Notes under the pieces: model-generated | The model's database searches: none | Told to the model about the DNA's origin: nothing | The model's input: only the letters and a program-made list of their open reading frames with translations | Translations under genes and position numbers: made by a program | From: Platycnemis pennipes | Taxonomy: Eukaryota; Arthropoda; Insecta; Odonata; Platycnemididae | Length of the DNA: 64,000 nt | Reading direction: 5' to 3' | Assembly (NCBI GenBank): GCA_933228895.1 | Contig: OW121852.1 | Location: 55,532,872 to 55,596,871 of the forward strand | Shown here: positions 48,571 through 61,420 of the stretch, piece after piece | Layout: every line of letters begins with the position of its first letter | How positions within the stretch are numbered: position 1 is the first letter of the stretch

Positions 48571-50744
48571 AAAAGTATAGTTCATTGTATCATTTTGCCT
48601 AGTATACAACAAATATGGTGAATTTCATTTAGTCGGATTTAAAAAATCCTTCAAGGACCGATTCCACAAGACCACACATGTGCCCGATACTATTTCTTCC
48701 CACGATTTCGGGGTTCTATACGAGGAGTTTTCACAAATAATTCCAGGATTCTCCAGGTGGATTTTCGGCATAAAAGTTTCACGACGGTCTGAGGAACGTT
48801 ACTGAGCTAGACGTTAGCCATAAAAGTAGAACAGTTGGGAAGGGGCGTAGGGCAACCTCAGCAGAGATAGGCCGAGAATCCCAGGTTTTTATAGGGTATT
48901 ATGCGCCGTGAAATGATAATAAAGAAAGCAATACAATAGAGTATACGTTATGCAATGATACCAGAGAAAAATCACCCGATTTAAGGATAAGGAATACGGA
49001 ACAAAGCCAGAAACTGATTCTAGATGAGTGGGTGTAGGTCAGAAACGTGGGCGCCAAAGCACTAAAATGACCGGTGGAAGTGATGCGCAGTCTCATCTTT
49101 TGGAGCACAGGGCCCAGGTCATTTATTATTCTACGATCAGGAAACTATACCTACCTAACCTCTAACGGATATTTCAGTTCCCACATTGGGGCGTGACTTT
49201 GAGAAAGAAACGGTAAAAAATGGCGAAGTCCATGATTCCACTAAAAATATAGATGCTAATTCGAACGATTTTATGGACCGGATAATAGAAAACCGCGCCC
49301 TTGACCGCGCCCATGAATGATCATAGGTTGAAGGGGACAAGAAAGACAAACGAAGAAAGGATGGCATAACAGATACGAAATTTAACACCGATAATAAAAG
49401 AATGACGAGAGCCCATTACAAAGCCAACAGAGCAGAAATTCATAAGTCTTCAATAAATTACAATCCCAAAATCATTCTTTCTCGCACCGGAACGTGTGGA
49501 TTTCTGGTATGGGATATTGAAGTTAAAACCATCGTCTATAAAAGTATATGTAAAATGCTGCCTGAGATATCCTGCTGAGACATGAAAATAATAGAAATAC
49601 CTCGAAAAAAATAGAGGACAAATATTAAAGAATATTTCCATGCGCCGAAGGTTGCATGAGATCTACATCGAGAATCGAAGCACGGAGTTTTTTCCCAGAA
49701 GTAGCAAGATATCTACGTTCTTCGCTTTATGGATAACGTAACGTTTTTCCCCAGTAAATGTACAATACTTTCGGTTACACTTCATAGCGACAGTGTTGAG
49801 AATAAAAAACATGGTGACAGACCAATCGTTTCATTACAAGTTTCTTTCTCAAATGATATTTTCCGACTTACAGGACTTAATTATGCACGGGGAGCTTCGT
49901 ATTCAATGAACTTGAAAGGTACTAAGCAACCCGCTTCAACTACAAAAATTTTAAAAAATCACGAAGTCCAGTTCGTTGGACTTATAGGTTACAATAGTGA
50001 CAACACGAAAAGGGATTCCACGGTAATTAAGGTCAACATTCACACGCGAAGCTGCTGTCGGGGCAAAATCGTCACGGTGGGTTGAAATAGCCGTCGGCGA
50101 GCGAGACGGATGACGAACAGCAAACAACGCTCGGCGCACGAGCAAAGCGTATGATGTGATACGACAGCAAAAAATATTTGGGCAGATAACCTGAGCGTCG
50201 TATTAGAGAGGATATCAAGCAGCCACATTCGCAGCTATCGCTACCTCCATAAAACCGAGCAGTGGCCCTTTCTCATTCCTAGCATCCTCTCGCTGTGCTT
50301 GCAGCTGGAGTTCATCCAAAATAGAATTTACAACAGAAATTTGCTCGGCTGGGTAAAAATACGGTTTCGACGATGCTTAGACCTCGGGAACGGCTAACTT
50401 TTAGATAGCAAATTCATCAAGAGAGTTGTGCCTAAAAGATATGCGTACAAAGATGAATACGAATGACAGGAAATAATCCCCCGACACTGATAGAGGAAGC
50501 ATCACTGATCATAAAAAATTAGATCCCCAACAAACGCCTCGGACGTAAAGCACTCACATTAGCAATTGATGCCACGCAACTAATACATAAATAAAGAAGG
50601 GTTAGTTGAGAGAGAGAGGAATGACTACATGATGGCATCACGCACGAAAACATATCACTTGCTACGATAAAAAGAGGTTATTCATTTTTTCTCCCTTTAT
50701 TTTAAAAAAGTAAAAGTATATTTCAGTTTATAAAATTATATTTA
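48571..50744. other. No recognised gene
   Basis: A 118-codon plus frame at 49729-50085 is the longest non-repeat frame here. It has no recognisable domain, signal peptide or membrane segment, and no splice context I can support. Otherwise AT-rich sequence. Confidence 0.35.
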
Positions 50745-50815
50745 CTGGCGACCTACCACCTACTCCAACACGTCCTTGTGGCAGCTTGAAGTATAACACG
50801 TAGAAGTAGATTCAC
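50745..50815 (+). repeat. Degenerate LINE-1w 3' tail relic
   Basis: accacctactccaacacgtc, then cttgtggcagcttgaagtat, then aacacgtagaagtagatt follows the order and spacing of the family hairpin and terminus with many substitutions. Confidence 0.5.
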
Positions 50816-53800
50816 AAAAAGGAGAGGAAGCATTGAAGTCATAAATATATAATCGAAGGACTTATATGCAACGGCAAAAACACCGTCCTTGCATGATAAA
50901 AGGATTTCAGAGAGGACTTGGTAAGTTAACCACCCCCATTGAACCAGAGCATTTTATAATCCAATCACTTCTGAATACCACTTTATTTGATTCTTGCCTA
51001 GAGACGCTGGAGACTTCTACCTTGAAGGAAAACAGTCAAAGGAAGTAATGGAGAAAAGTGTGGATGATGAGGTAATACACTGCGTCTGAGGAACGGACGA
51101 GGGTGGCGATATGGGCGGAATGATGAGAATTCTCGTGACGACGTACTTGCAGAGGACTGCTATAAGTTAGCACTAATGCCCTTAAATGAAATTCGCCTTT
51201 TAACACGCGGGTGCGCATCGAACAAGACAACATTTCCACCCCGCCAGTCTTGAGATAATATTGCCCTAGCCTCAGCCTTTCCAATTCCTCCCAGTCACAT
51301 AAATACCTACGCACTGTTACGAGCTGAGAAGCGAGACACACTCGCAGGAGACGCTTCGAGGGTGTGTTCTTGTGAGGTGAGACCACTTCAGGAGGGGATG
51401 AGTGGGCGAGAGAACAAAAAGGAGGGAGAAAAGTGGGAGAAAACGAAGGGCGATAGCTGAAAGATGCTGGGGCGTTAATTGTCTCCCGTCATGGAAAACA
51501 AGAGAATCGAACGCAATTTAGAGAAGATAACGTTGCCTCTCGATATTTCTCCCCGAGCAGAGGGAGCGAGTTGATAAGGTTCAATCGCGTTAAAGAGGAC
51601 AGAAATATGGCTGCTGGGTCTACCAAGGGAAGTTATCGTGTTTTTGCGATACCTACGCTTACACTCACTCAAGCCGTCGATGGGATGTGAGAAGCCCTAA
51701 CTCATCCATCACAGGATTCTTCATTGTAATTAAACGTCGCACATATCCCGAGATCAAACGTAGTGTTCCATTACCTCAAGCATTATGAATTCACTGCTAC
51801 AAAAAACCTTCCACGCCAGCACGAATAGACATAGAAAATATGTCTATTATCTATGTCTATGGCGGCGTATTCGGACATAGAATATGAAGTAGATATTACA
51901 AAACGAAATATTCTGTTATTTTCCACACTCTTGGAAATTGTTTAGAATTCGAGTATAAATTCCATCCCAGAAAAATGTTCATTATTTCATATTACTATTG
52001 TTCAGCTCAAAGGACTTTATTCAAATGATATTTATAATTGTTAATGAAAGGTAAACACATGCGTCCTCTCGAAAACAAACTATCAACTACTAAAATTTCT
52101 ATCAGAGCGAACAAGTGCCAAACCTGATCACTACCATTATTTTTCCTTTAAACTTTTTCTCACACAAAAATTTCTGTTCTTGAGCAGAATGCAGCTGATG
52201 GCCGACAAATCGCTTCTTCCTGTTGCGAAACATACGTACGGAAAATGAAATAATTCCGATCCAAGGTGAAACAGAAGATTAAATTTATTTCCATTTCGGT
52301 TCACATTCCAGCAAAGCTTTAGCGCGTACATTGAAGGAAGCCAGACCAAGAGGGAAGAGATGGAAGTGACACTGCTGCTCTCTCTCCCGCTGTATGCCTC
52401 CGCGGAGTAGGTACCTACTGTTATTAGTTCCCTTAGACGCCAAGGATACAAATCACACTTCCGTTTCGGACGGGGTTCCCACCCTCCCAATTAAGCACAC
52501 GTTTTGAATAGCGAGCTCTCACCTTTTAGGCAATTTTAGTTCGATATTCCGGCTTTACCAAGATTGCTTCGGAGAAACCCAAATCGAAGGGAAACTAAAT
52601 AAATACGCATTTCTGTTTCCAGGCGAGTAAATGAAATGGGAAATCTCGCCTCCTAACACGGAAGCTTTCCGCCACCAAGTTACGCCGACCAGTATCCAAT
52701 TAAGTATTCTATTATTCACCTCACTACTTCAAGTTTTACGGTGTGCGAAAGAGACCATCCGTACGAGAAACTCGAGCAGCAAGTCCGTACTCCTGTCGTT
52801 CCAAATATGGTCGCTACCTTCTCAAATAGGCTGTGATGCCTCCCCCTGTTCATCCTAACCTCCTTGGGTAGACCAAATGCACAACAATGCGGAGTTCCAC
52901 TCAAAATCTCAGTGGCCTTGGAATAAGGGATCATAAGGAATTGACTAATAAAACTAGAAAAATGAGTTCAAAAGAGGTTCTTTATAACTCGCGCGACTGC
53001 GTTAATTTTTATTGCGCTCACGAGAGAAAACGTAATCCTGATTCAAATTTCTCAGATATTTCGCTTCAATAATTTCCAATGATAGAGCGATCATTGGAAC
53101 AGTCATTGTGAACAGTGTGTTCCTAAAGGAGTTTGCGTTATTGATAGCGATAGCGACAACGCAAAAAGAGGATCCATTATTCCACCTCAAATCCATGCAC
53201 CCTAGGACTAAATCAGCCCAATTATTCGTATGTAATAGAATACAGTCCCAGCATCAATCACTATCAATAGTGAATACCGAATTTTTTCGTCAAGGAGAGC
53301 AGTACATCACTAACTATAACCTGGATTATTATCACAGGATGGAATTTGGAAAGTTATGAAAGTGTTCCTGGGATATGTTGCAATAAAAGGAATGCTCAAC
53401 ATAAAGAATTCCTTAACCAAAAACGATATATTTAAAAGATGAACTGGACATCTCGGAAAGATCAAAGAGATGTAGGGAGAGCATGGATGTCCGCTTCCTA
53501 ACACCAGTCGTCGTCAAATAAACGGACTATGTGTTTGCTGACTGCCGCGCCTTTACGGAATTCATCATAAAATGGCTGCGTAAACCACACAGGAGCTTAC
53601 GCTTTATTTCGACACCTTCGAATTATTACGATGAAAGCCCGTCTGGTTAGCGTCGACAGCTGAAAGCACAGTCATAAAAACTGGAAAAACGCCTTCGACT
53701 CAAACACACCAAATAACCAAACAGCCAAAACTACCAAGCCTTTGAAAGGATAGCGACAACACCCAATTAATGTCAATGACAACTCAAAATTTACACCAAT

Positions 53801-55459
53801 GAGCGGTGGATCGGAAGTGTGCGGGATCAGCGGTTTTCAGAACGTCCTTGATTTAACGGCTAAAAAACAACACGTCGCAGATATTGGAAATAATGAAACC
53901 GGCTCAGGATCGATATGAAGAGCAATGATGGGCAGAAAAAAGGAAATGTATCATCTCATGGGCGGGTTTGTAAAAGGGCCATATATCCATCAGAAAAACT
54001 AGTTTTTTTTACTAATGGTGGTTTTAAACACAACAGTTCGTCTACCCACAATGACAGGGAATACCTACATTGAAATGAATTTCTACAGATAAATTACGTT
54101 AAATTGCCAAATTACCTTCCTTTCGTCAGGAGTTTTAGGCAAAAGTAAACAATCCTTAAAAATAAGCGAAAATCATGGACAATTATCACACAATTACGAT
54201 TTTAATCATATTTCCTTCCTCCTGCAAGAAGTGTTTACATCACCTCAGAGTAAAGGATGGAAGTCTCCACAGTCTACCACAGCTATCATGTCATTTACAA
54301 TGACGGAATGAACCTTAACACGAGAAACTCTCTTATCCGTGGATTTTCTGGCATCTAGTAAAACACGACCATTGCGAAAGCCAACGCTCTAGCTTAAGGC
54401 GGCACGTTTCACTTTCATTATTTTCTAACCCACTGCACGGCCTGTGCGAGTAATCTACCAATTAACAACAATGATAAAGGAACGAGATTACGGATTCGAA
54501 CACAATTAGAACACTCCAACAATCTGTATTGGGTCGTCAGAACGGAAAAGCAGCAGTAGGTGCGCCTGAACTTAAAACTATTATTTCGTACTCTACTAAC
54601 TCGGGTGGGTTTGGAAGGAATACTCCTAACTCTGCTTAAGTTGTTCTACGCATCTCCTCTAGATATTAGTTCGCCCTTATATATTTTTTTCTTTCAGATA
54701 GGAATATATTCCACCTATTTTCATTCCATTTGAAATATATTCCTCATCTTTCCTTTCCCATGCTCCTCAACGAAACACAATGCTCGTTTTACAGCCAAGC
54801 GATTCTATATCTCAAGGATTCTAATGAGATGTTTAGATCAAGTACGAACGGATGTAAAAGAGTTGAACTATATCAATATGAAGACATAATCTGATAGGAG
54901 AATTGACTGAAAAGCTGCGTCAAACCAATCATAGCGTCAATGACCGGTGATGACGATGGGTTATGATAAGGCAAATCTACAGCGGGAATCCAAAAATATC
55001 CTTATGTCGGTTTATCCTCTTCGGCCCTGAAAAATACCTGGCCTACGAAAACAAAATTTCTGACCTCTTTTGAGCACATATGGGGGCAACTGAAATTGTG
55101 TGTTGAATAAAATTATTATTACTGTTATATTTGTCGAAATAATTCTAGTCCACATATGCGTAGAGTTGTCATTCGAGAGATAGAAAAAATTTGATGACCG
55201 CATGAATAATGATGAAGTACCACCTTAAGCATTAATATTCTGTAGATGAACAGAAAAAATACAACATGGGCAAGAGATAAATAGATGAAATATAGTTCAC
55301 TATATTTTGGGGTGCCATATTGATTTCTGAAAAACGAAAGTTAAAAGATATTGTAGTGTTTGAAATTGGCGCTGTCAAGGCGAAAAATTCAAAATCAGGT
55401 ATGTTCACAGATGGGTATGTACATCACCACAATTTTCTACTGGAAAAAGCTACCATCGT
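50816..55459. other. No recognised gene; small inverted repeats
   Basis: A hairpin atagacatag...ctatgtctat lies at 51825-51860, and ttccaatgat-agagcg-atcattggaa at 53074-53099. Frames reach 117 codons (52137-52490 minus) without a recognised domain. No repeat family from elsewhere was seen in this 4.6-kb stretch. Confidence 0.4.
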
Positions 55460-56105
55460 CGTCCACATATGTGTACAAGGGGACCGAAGAGGTTATAGGC
55501 GCAGGACTTTCGGATAGTCTCTCTCTAGGATACCCGTCTCGGGAAGGAGGCGAGGGCAACGCAAGGAACGCAGCAGTCACCGCTCCCGTGCAAGATGAAA
55601 AAGACCCTAGCACCGTTCCGCGGAGGAAGGTAGAGGAAGAAAACGGCGGGACGAAAATAGAAAATGCGCCTTGTCTTGCGCTTTCCTCACGGGGGCAAGG
55701 GGCAGGAGACGGGAGAGTTTGCCGGGGTGGGCAAAAAGAAGGCGTGGCACATGACTTCCTCAAAGACACGCGCGATCCCTAGGGGGAAGAGAGAGACACT
55801 GAATGTGGGGGAGAGGGCATTCCTTGTGATGTCGGGTGGACGGCGACGGAGTTCCTGCAGGGACCTGGGGAGTAAGTCAGAACGGCCTAAAGAGTTCACA
55901 AATCCCTTTTCTCCCGGTGGGAGGAGGCTAAGTCGTTACGTCGACAAAAAAAATCGAGACGAAAACCCCAAGAACAAAAGAGTTTGCTCCGTGATGAAGT
56001 TCCCGTCACGAAGCCCCACAATTTCGTGGATACCGCTGGGCAGTGACGGAGTCGGAGGAATGCGCCACGCAATGCACAATGAAAATGCCCAGCGATCGCT
56101 ATTCT
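55460..56105. other. GC/CpG-rich, purine-skewed block
   Basis: Plus-strand purine-rich and CpG-rich sequence (gggaaggaggcgagggcaac; gggggaagagagagacactg). Plus frames of 140 and 147 codons overlap in different registers and with antisense frames. None has a known domain. Confidence 0.45.
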
Positions 56106-56233
56106 AGGTTGGTTCCCAAATTCCTCCTTTGCTCATCACAGTAACGTCGCTGAAATTTAACATCACTGCCGAAAACGAGAGACAACGAATGGAGTGGCTC
56201 ACGTTTGCCAATTTCTGTTTCATAAGACCAAGA

Positions 56234-56283
56234 GTTCCCCTGCCACACACCCTCGTGGTGGCTTGCAGGGTATTATGTAGATG
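56234..56283 (+). repeat. LINE-1w 3' tail-only copy
   Basis: cccctgccacacaccctcg, then tggtggcttgcagggtatta, then tgtagatg: an almost perfect family hairpin and terminus, about 50 bp, with no preceding coding sequence. Confidence 0.75.
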
Positions 56284-56359
56284 AGTAACGAACGGTTTTG
56301 TAATCCCAAGATTTCAGAGGTATGCGAGCGAAACCATATTGATAAAGAAAATTAACAAT

Positions 56360-56445
56360 GACTAGGTTGTCAGAGGAGGCCATGATGGGTACAGTTCTGG
56401 GGTTCAGACCGGAGGGACCCGGATTCAAATCCCGGACATAAGCTT
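56360..56445 (+). repeat. tRNA-derived SINE fragment
   Basis: ggaggccatgatgggtacag (A-box region, 56375-56394) and cggattcaaatcccgg (56420-56435, a near-ideal B box) at tRNA-like spacing. It follows the 56.2-kb LINE tail by about 80 bp. No intact cloverleaf was found. Confidence 0.55.
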
Positions 56446-56532
56446 TATGGACACCCCCACCTAAAATTCCACGCGATTCTATTTTCTGTGTCATAACTTT
56501 GAAATAGCAAGTGGCCCAGGGAAAAGAAATGA

Positions 56533-56545
56533 CCCCCCCCCCCCC
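56533..56545. repeat. Poly-C tract (13 C)
   Basis: A homopolymer run of C, unusual for this AT-rich window. It is prone to sequencing error. Confidence 0.7.
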
Positions 56546-57357
56546 AATCCTGAATGTGTGAATTTCACAAGCCAATGGCTTAGTACGGGGTGAGCTCTAC
56601 CCTCACCTATCAAAAACCAACCTTCGGGTTGAACCTTGATTTTTAAGATGCCAGAAATAACTGTGATATCTAACAATTAGGAAGAATGGAGAGCTGCAGT
56701 TAATCAAACTTAGAATTGAAAAACAAGGACGAAATATAAAAAATAATATTTTACGACATTAAATATTCACTCTGTGTCGACCCCTAGACTCTCTACGCAC
56801 TACGCATACCCGGTAGACACTGAGATTATAATAATAGCATAAAAAGTTTTAGCAGTCAAAGTTTTCTAAAACTCCACAAATAGAGCGAAAAATTATAAAA
56901 TGTAAGGACAAGGAAATTATAAAATGTAATGTTTACGGAAAAGTGCAGAATTTTTATAGAATATGTTCACTTACGATGCATAATACAAGCCAATGATTTT
57001 CCAAAGAAGAGCATAGGGGCATTTTATGTTATCATGGGTCCATGGCCGAAATACATATCGGGACTCGTACCTATTAAGATGTAAAATATGTTCACACTTG
57101 TAAGATATTTAAAACACCTGTGCGGCATCTTAAAAAAATAATTACTCACGGCAATACACACCTTCGGAGTTTGGAACCAAATGATCAAGAAACTTGTATA
57201 TACCAGCAATAGAATAAGACACTGCTGAGTGGTAGTCGAAGGCAAGTCAGGAAGGCCTGTTTTATATTTACCCGAGGTGAAGGTAAAAGAAAACAGGACC
57301 AAAACGACTTGCTTAAAGAACGAATATATAACGAACGCTACACGAATCACGAACGCT

Positions 57358-57478
57358 ATACAATAAATAAAGTGAAACAAACACGAAATGAAAATGAGGA
57401 TTTGGAATGGCTTGACTAGCTAAAACTACACGTTTCTCAAATAATCAGCAAATAATTCTAAAATCAAAGGAAAATGGA
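57358..57478 (+). repeat. 121-bp direct repeat, copy 1
   Basis: It contains aacacgaaatgaaaatgagg-like sequence and ctaaaactacacgtttctca. Copy 2, at 58384-58504, is about 90% identical by eye. The repeat ends are not TG...CA, so an LTR is not indicated. Confidence 0.75.
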
Positions 57479-57989
57479 ACGTTCCACCAAGTATGGACCA
57501 CAGTCCAGTTTAAGAGGGAAGAGTTTTGTCGAGAATAGAAGTATACCGCTGACAAAAGACGAAAGGTATAAAGTGGCTCAACTCCTAATACATTATGACC
57601 GAACAACAGATCGTGAAGAACTGAACTACGGATATTAGCAGAAAAATATTTAGGCTGACTTTAATTGGATAAGTACGCATTTTTTACGAAGGGAAAAACG
57701 CTGACACGAACCACTATGGTAATAATTATTACTCTACTACGAGATAACAGGTATGGTATCCCTTTTACTATTTTTTAGATACAACAGCAAAGGCTCATAC
57801 CGGACCATGTACCAGACATCGAGTATCAATAAATTTACGCCCAAAGCTCTAAAGGAAAAGTTACAACAATCCTCTACAACAAAAACTTCAACACTGCTTC
57901 AAGCTTAACTTTCCAAAGAAGATATGGACATTCCATGGGCATTCCTTCTAATGAGACGAAAAATTATAAATACAGTATCAGAATTAAAC

Positions 57990-58352
57990 CAGGGGTTCCC
58001 AAATCTTATTCACTTGTGTACCCCTCGGCAGGAAATTTCCTTAATCTAAGAACCCTTATCTAAGGGTAATCCGCATCTATATTCCCTTATCTAAGAACCC
58101 CTTACCATAAAATAAAAATGCCTAAAACTTACGAGGCTACTATTAATTTACAGTTGAATCCGTGGTGTATTCAGACAATATGATTTTTCCTAGATAATAT
58201 AATGCCAGCTGTTTACCCATTTGTGGATGCAAAATTTCAGACGAACGAATGTGCTCACTGCTACTTAAACAACTATCTTTTTTTAGCGAATCTCTAAATC
58301 ATCTTTCGCGTACCCATAGGAGTAAGCGTACCACAGGTTGGGAAACGCTTAG
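57990..58352. mobile_element. hAT-like non-autonomous element, about 360 bp
   Basis: The left end caggggttcccaaatctt (57990) is followed by gtgtacccctcgg. The right end, read minus from 58352, is ctaagcgtttcccaacctgt followed by ggtacgc and actcctatgggtacgcg. CAG-x-GGTTCCCAA ends with a nearby GTACCCCT are characteristic of a widespread hAT group. No coding sequence is present, and a clean 8-bp target duplication could not be confirmed. The interior contains a short repeat of tatctaagaaccc. Confidence 0.55.
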
Positions 58353-58383
58353 TATAACCCCCAAGATAGTATAGACTGGAAGA

Positions 58384-58504
58384 TACAATAAATGAGGTGA
58401 AAAAAAACACGAAATGAAAGTTAGGATTTTGAATGGCTTATCTTGCTAAAACTACACGTTTCTCAAATAATCAGCAAAGAATTCTAAAATCAAAAGAAAA
58501 TGGA
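58384..58504 (+). repeat. 121-bp direct repeat, copy 2
   Basis: Partner of 57358-57478, offset by 1026 bp. It runs from tacaataaatg to gaaaatgga. The hAT-like element lies between the two copies. Confidence 0.75.
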
Positions 58505-58571
58505 GTCTTCACACAAGTCGCGAGTTGTAATGGTCCAACTACTACCATCCTAATGAGTAAACTAATACCAT

Positions 58572-58619
58572 CAGTAGAATGGACCATTAGTACTACCATA
58601 CTAATGGTCCATTCTACTG
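58572..58619. repeat. Perfect 21-bp inverted repeat with 6-base loop
   Basis: The arm cagtagaatggaccattagt plus a, the loop ctacca, then the exact reverse complement. Imperfect relatives of the taatggtcc motif lie just upstream (58531-58556), and another short hairpin, ggaatggtc-attga-gaccattcc, lies at 58738-58760. If transcribed, it would form a near-ideal RNA hairpin. Confidence 0.85.
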
Positions 58620-58760
58620 CCATCGTGCGAAGAGGTATCGTCCCAGCGCATACATAATTCATATAAAAAAGAGTACGAGACTACAACTATTCAGCATACT
58701 TACTGTTAAGTGTAATTTTATTGTAGGACCAAGAAAGGGAATGGTCATTGAGACCATTCC

Positions 58761-60084
58761 AACATTAATAATTATAGACGCCATGCCTGTCAAGTTAAAG
58801 ATGGGACTGTGGCAAGGAGCGTCGTTTTTCATGCTTGTCGTAATTAACAACAGGATGATATTCTGCAGTCGTTAAGGATGAACAACTTCAAACGCTTCTA
58901 ATTAACAATTAGCACGAATTGGATGATAATTTAATACAAACATACGACTAAATGATTCGCCCTTGAGCGTCTTCGCGTTTATTCCCGGGGCTATTTCCTC
59001 CACACAGATTATGTAACGGTGCAGAAAAATAGAATTAACAGATGTTTTCACGGTCTAAATGATTCCTCAGTCGACAAAATTTCCAAAATTCCAAACATCG
59101 CAGAACGCGCAATTATATTTTCAATAAATACGTGCAAGAGCATGCGGGGAGAGAGAACATAACTGAAGAACTTTAACTGACGAACTACAAAATATTAAAT
59201 TTCAAATTCAAAATTCAAGCCTCACCACGAGATGTGAAACAGAAATACACAAGTAGCTATGCAGTCCAGTTTTGCAGACTTGGGGAAATGGCGTAGTGTA
59301 GTTTACTCTTCTTTGAAATTCGACCGTTAGCCTTAATAGAGAAGCAATTTTAGTAATTCCTTGCGTACCTTAAAGAACACTATGGCCACATGTCAACGCG
59401 GCTTTTAACGCAGTATTAAAAATAATTTCAAAACAAATAACACCGCCCTCCTACGGGGGCAACTTCTTTCGCCGAATGGACTTCGTAAATAATATCCATT
59501 CATGAAGAGGAAATGGATGGAATAACCTTGACTAGCGCAGCAACTCAAGGCTAAAACAAGTCATTAAGAAGACCATATGCATTATTTACGGTCAACTCAT
59601 TCTCTAACACAAGGGTTCTTTGACGATCGTGTTATGAATTGAGCGGCATGATGAATTAAAAACAGAAAATTCCTTAGGTATATAAAATCAGATCACCTAC
59701 AAACGTGAAATTCTGATATTTTAAGGGTATAAATAAATAAAGGTAGAACTACAAACGATTCAGCCTGAAACGGGAGGACAGTAGTTATCATTTACCCAAA
59801 AGGTGCTGTATATTTATCCCTCATAAACTGAAACATAGATCGACATGATGAAGGCATTTCTCCAATCGATAAATTCATAGAGGAGTATCAAGACAGTAAG
59901 ACTGCAAAGGAAGGGTAGTGAATTATTTCACCAAAGCATGAAATAATAAAAAATACGATCGGACATGCTGAGATCTCTTTGTGCATCCCGAGCAGAGGTG
60001 GACTTGGATTTTAGTTTCTCCGACGGCTATGGTTACACCGCACCGTCTGAACCTAAGACCCTAATGCCAAGAAAAACATAGCAA
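58761..60084. other. AT-rich stretch without a recognised feature
   Basis: Short frames only. No repeat or RNA signature was recognised. Confidence 0.4.
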
Positions 60085-60162
60085 CCGTACCAGAGGCAGA
60101 ATCCAAACCTGCGACATCAAGGTTGACCTAAGGGAGCGATATCGACCAGGCTACCGTCGTTT
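60085..60162 (-). repeat. tRNA-derived SINE
   Basis: Minus strand: ggtagcctggtcgatatcgc (60136-60155, A-box region) and gcaggtttggattctgcc (60095-60112, B-box region with a symmetric stem). The head spacing is tRNA-like. The sequence beyond (ctatgtttttcttggcatta, minus) serves as the tail. Confidence 0.55.
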
Positions 60163-61099
60163 ACCTTGCATTTCATGAATGTCAGCCTCGAACATCAAAC
60201 AGCAGTACATATCACAAACATTATCATCTCAGGTTCCATCATAAAATTCAACGTCTAACTAGCCATTTTCATAACTATTTTGCAAAGGATGCTATTATAA
60301 TGTTGCCCATTAAAGGCCTGCAGAGACGGCGAACGCTATAAGGTCTGACACGCGGAAAAAATAACCTCCCCGGCATAATAAAAAAGGCATTCATTGACAA
60401 TTTACAGTAAAACAAATTAATGGAGAGTGCCTATAGTCATAAAGTATGCATGCATGTACTTTCTCTTGACTAAAACTTAAATGAAACAAAAAACGCCCCC
60501 TTCTAAAGAACACAGCAAAAAAACAAACCCTTCCAGGCACTTACAAAACTGGGTATGAAAATAATGGCCAGTAGCTGTAAGAAATCATGCATAGGAATGG
60601 CTTAAAGAGATAATAATGAAGCAATTTTTCTTCGCCGCACATGCGTGTCTTGTAGGTGAAAAAAAGGAGTTCCTTTCAATCTAATTATTGTGCGCTAAAT
60701 TTCAATTATAAGTACTCCTCCAGCAGAAGAATACGAAGCGATTTATAATTAATTACCCGTCGTTAGAACGGAATAACTCGATGTGATTTCAGATTCGAGT
60801 ACCCTCGATAACTATAAAAGCTAATTTAACAACCGACTCCCCGCGAATAAATCATGGTAAGTAAACAACTTAGCTCATGTATATAATGATTTAATCATAA
60901 TGCCAATATCACTTAGTTATCAATCCCAAACTCTCTCGACCCATGGCGGAAAGCAATTAGGGAACACTTATTATTTTATCACAGCAATCACGAACGATTC
61001 TAGCCGCCCTTCGACTCAGAAAAGGAAAGAGGGGCGATACAAACTCGACGAGAGATATAGAACGGATCACCAGGCCCCACACCGGATTTGACCGATTCC
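60163..61099. other. AT-rich stretch without a recognised feature
   Basis: Nothing recognised apart from short chance frames. Confidence 0.4.
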
Positions 61100-61420
61100 A
61101 GATCAAAGGAAAGAACGTTACCCGTTTCCCCTTACCGACCACGACCAGCTGCCCCTCCCGCTCCCACCCCAGACGCCAACACAGACCGCAAAACCCTCGC
61201 CCCGAACACCGCCCCGAACACCGCCCCGAAATTCTGCTCTCTATTCTTGGAACGAACACACGAGGGTTCGAACCACCGGCACCAACCCCTTTGTGTTGAG
61301 CGCGCCACCACGCGGGAGTGAGGCTCCTCTCGACGGCGACCGACGCGCAAACATCTGCCAGTTAGGAAAATCTACACTCTCAACTCGAGTGGTGCTGGGA
61401 GAGGAACGACTTCTGGGGTT
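61100..61420. other. GC-rich block with a 12-bp tandem repeat
   Basis: C-rich plus strand. At 61198-61230 the unit cgccccgaacac is repeated 2.75 times. Overlapping frames (72-100 codons) on both strands have no known domain. Confidence 0.5.
61198..61230. repeat. 12-bp tandem repeat, 2.75 copies
   Basis: Two full cgccccgaacac units, then cgccccgaa, without mismatches. Confidence 0.8.

Noticed and set aside
15191..48590. A CRISPR-like or satellite array from the repeated TCTACA phrases
   Set aside because: The phrases are 3' termini of dispersed LINE copies, not regularly spaced repeats with spacers.
49729..50085. A 118-codon plus frame in moderately AT-rich DNA
   Set aside because: It is the best non-repeat candidate for coding outside GC blocks, but I recognise no family and see no promoter, splice or conservation evidence. 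Kept only as a note.
52137..52490. A 117-codon minus frame
   Set aside because: No recognisable domain. A single frame of this length is expected by chance in 64 kb.
55360..56107. 140- and 147-codon plus frames
   Set aside because: They overlap in different registers within a purine-rich CpG block and have no domain.
57024..57380. A 118-codon minus frame with hydrophobic, membrane-like stretches
   Set aside because: Hydrophobicity comes from T-rich codons of AT-rich DNA, and it overlaps a repeat copy at its end.
57358..58504. LTR retrotransposon with 121-bp LTRs
   Set aside because: The repeats lack TG...CA ends, a primer-binding site and a polypurine tract, and the interior holds a hAT-like element.
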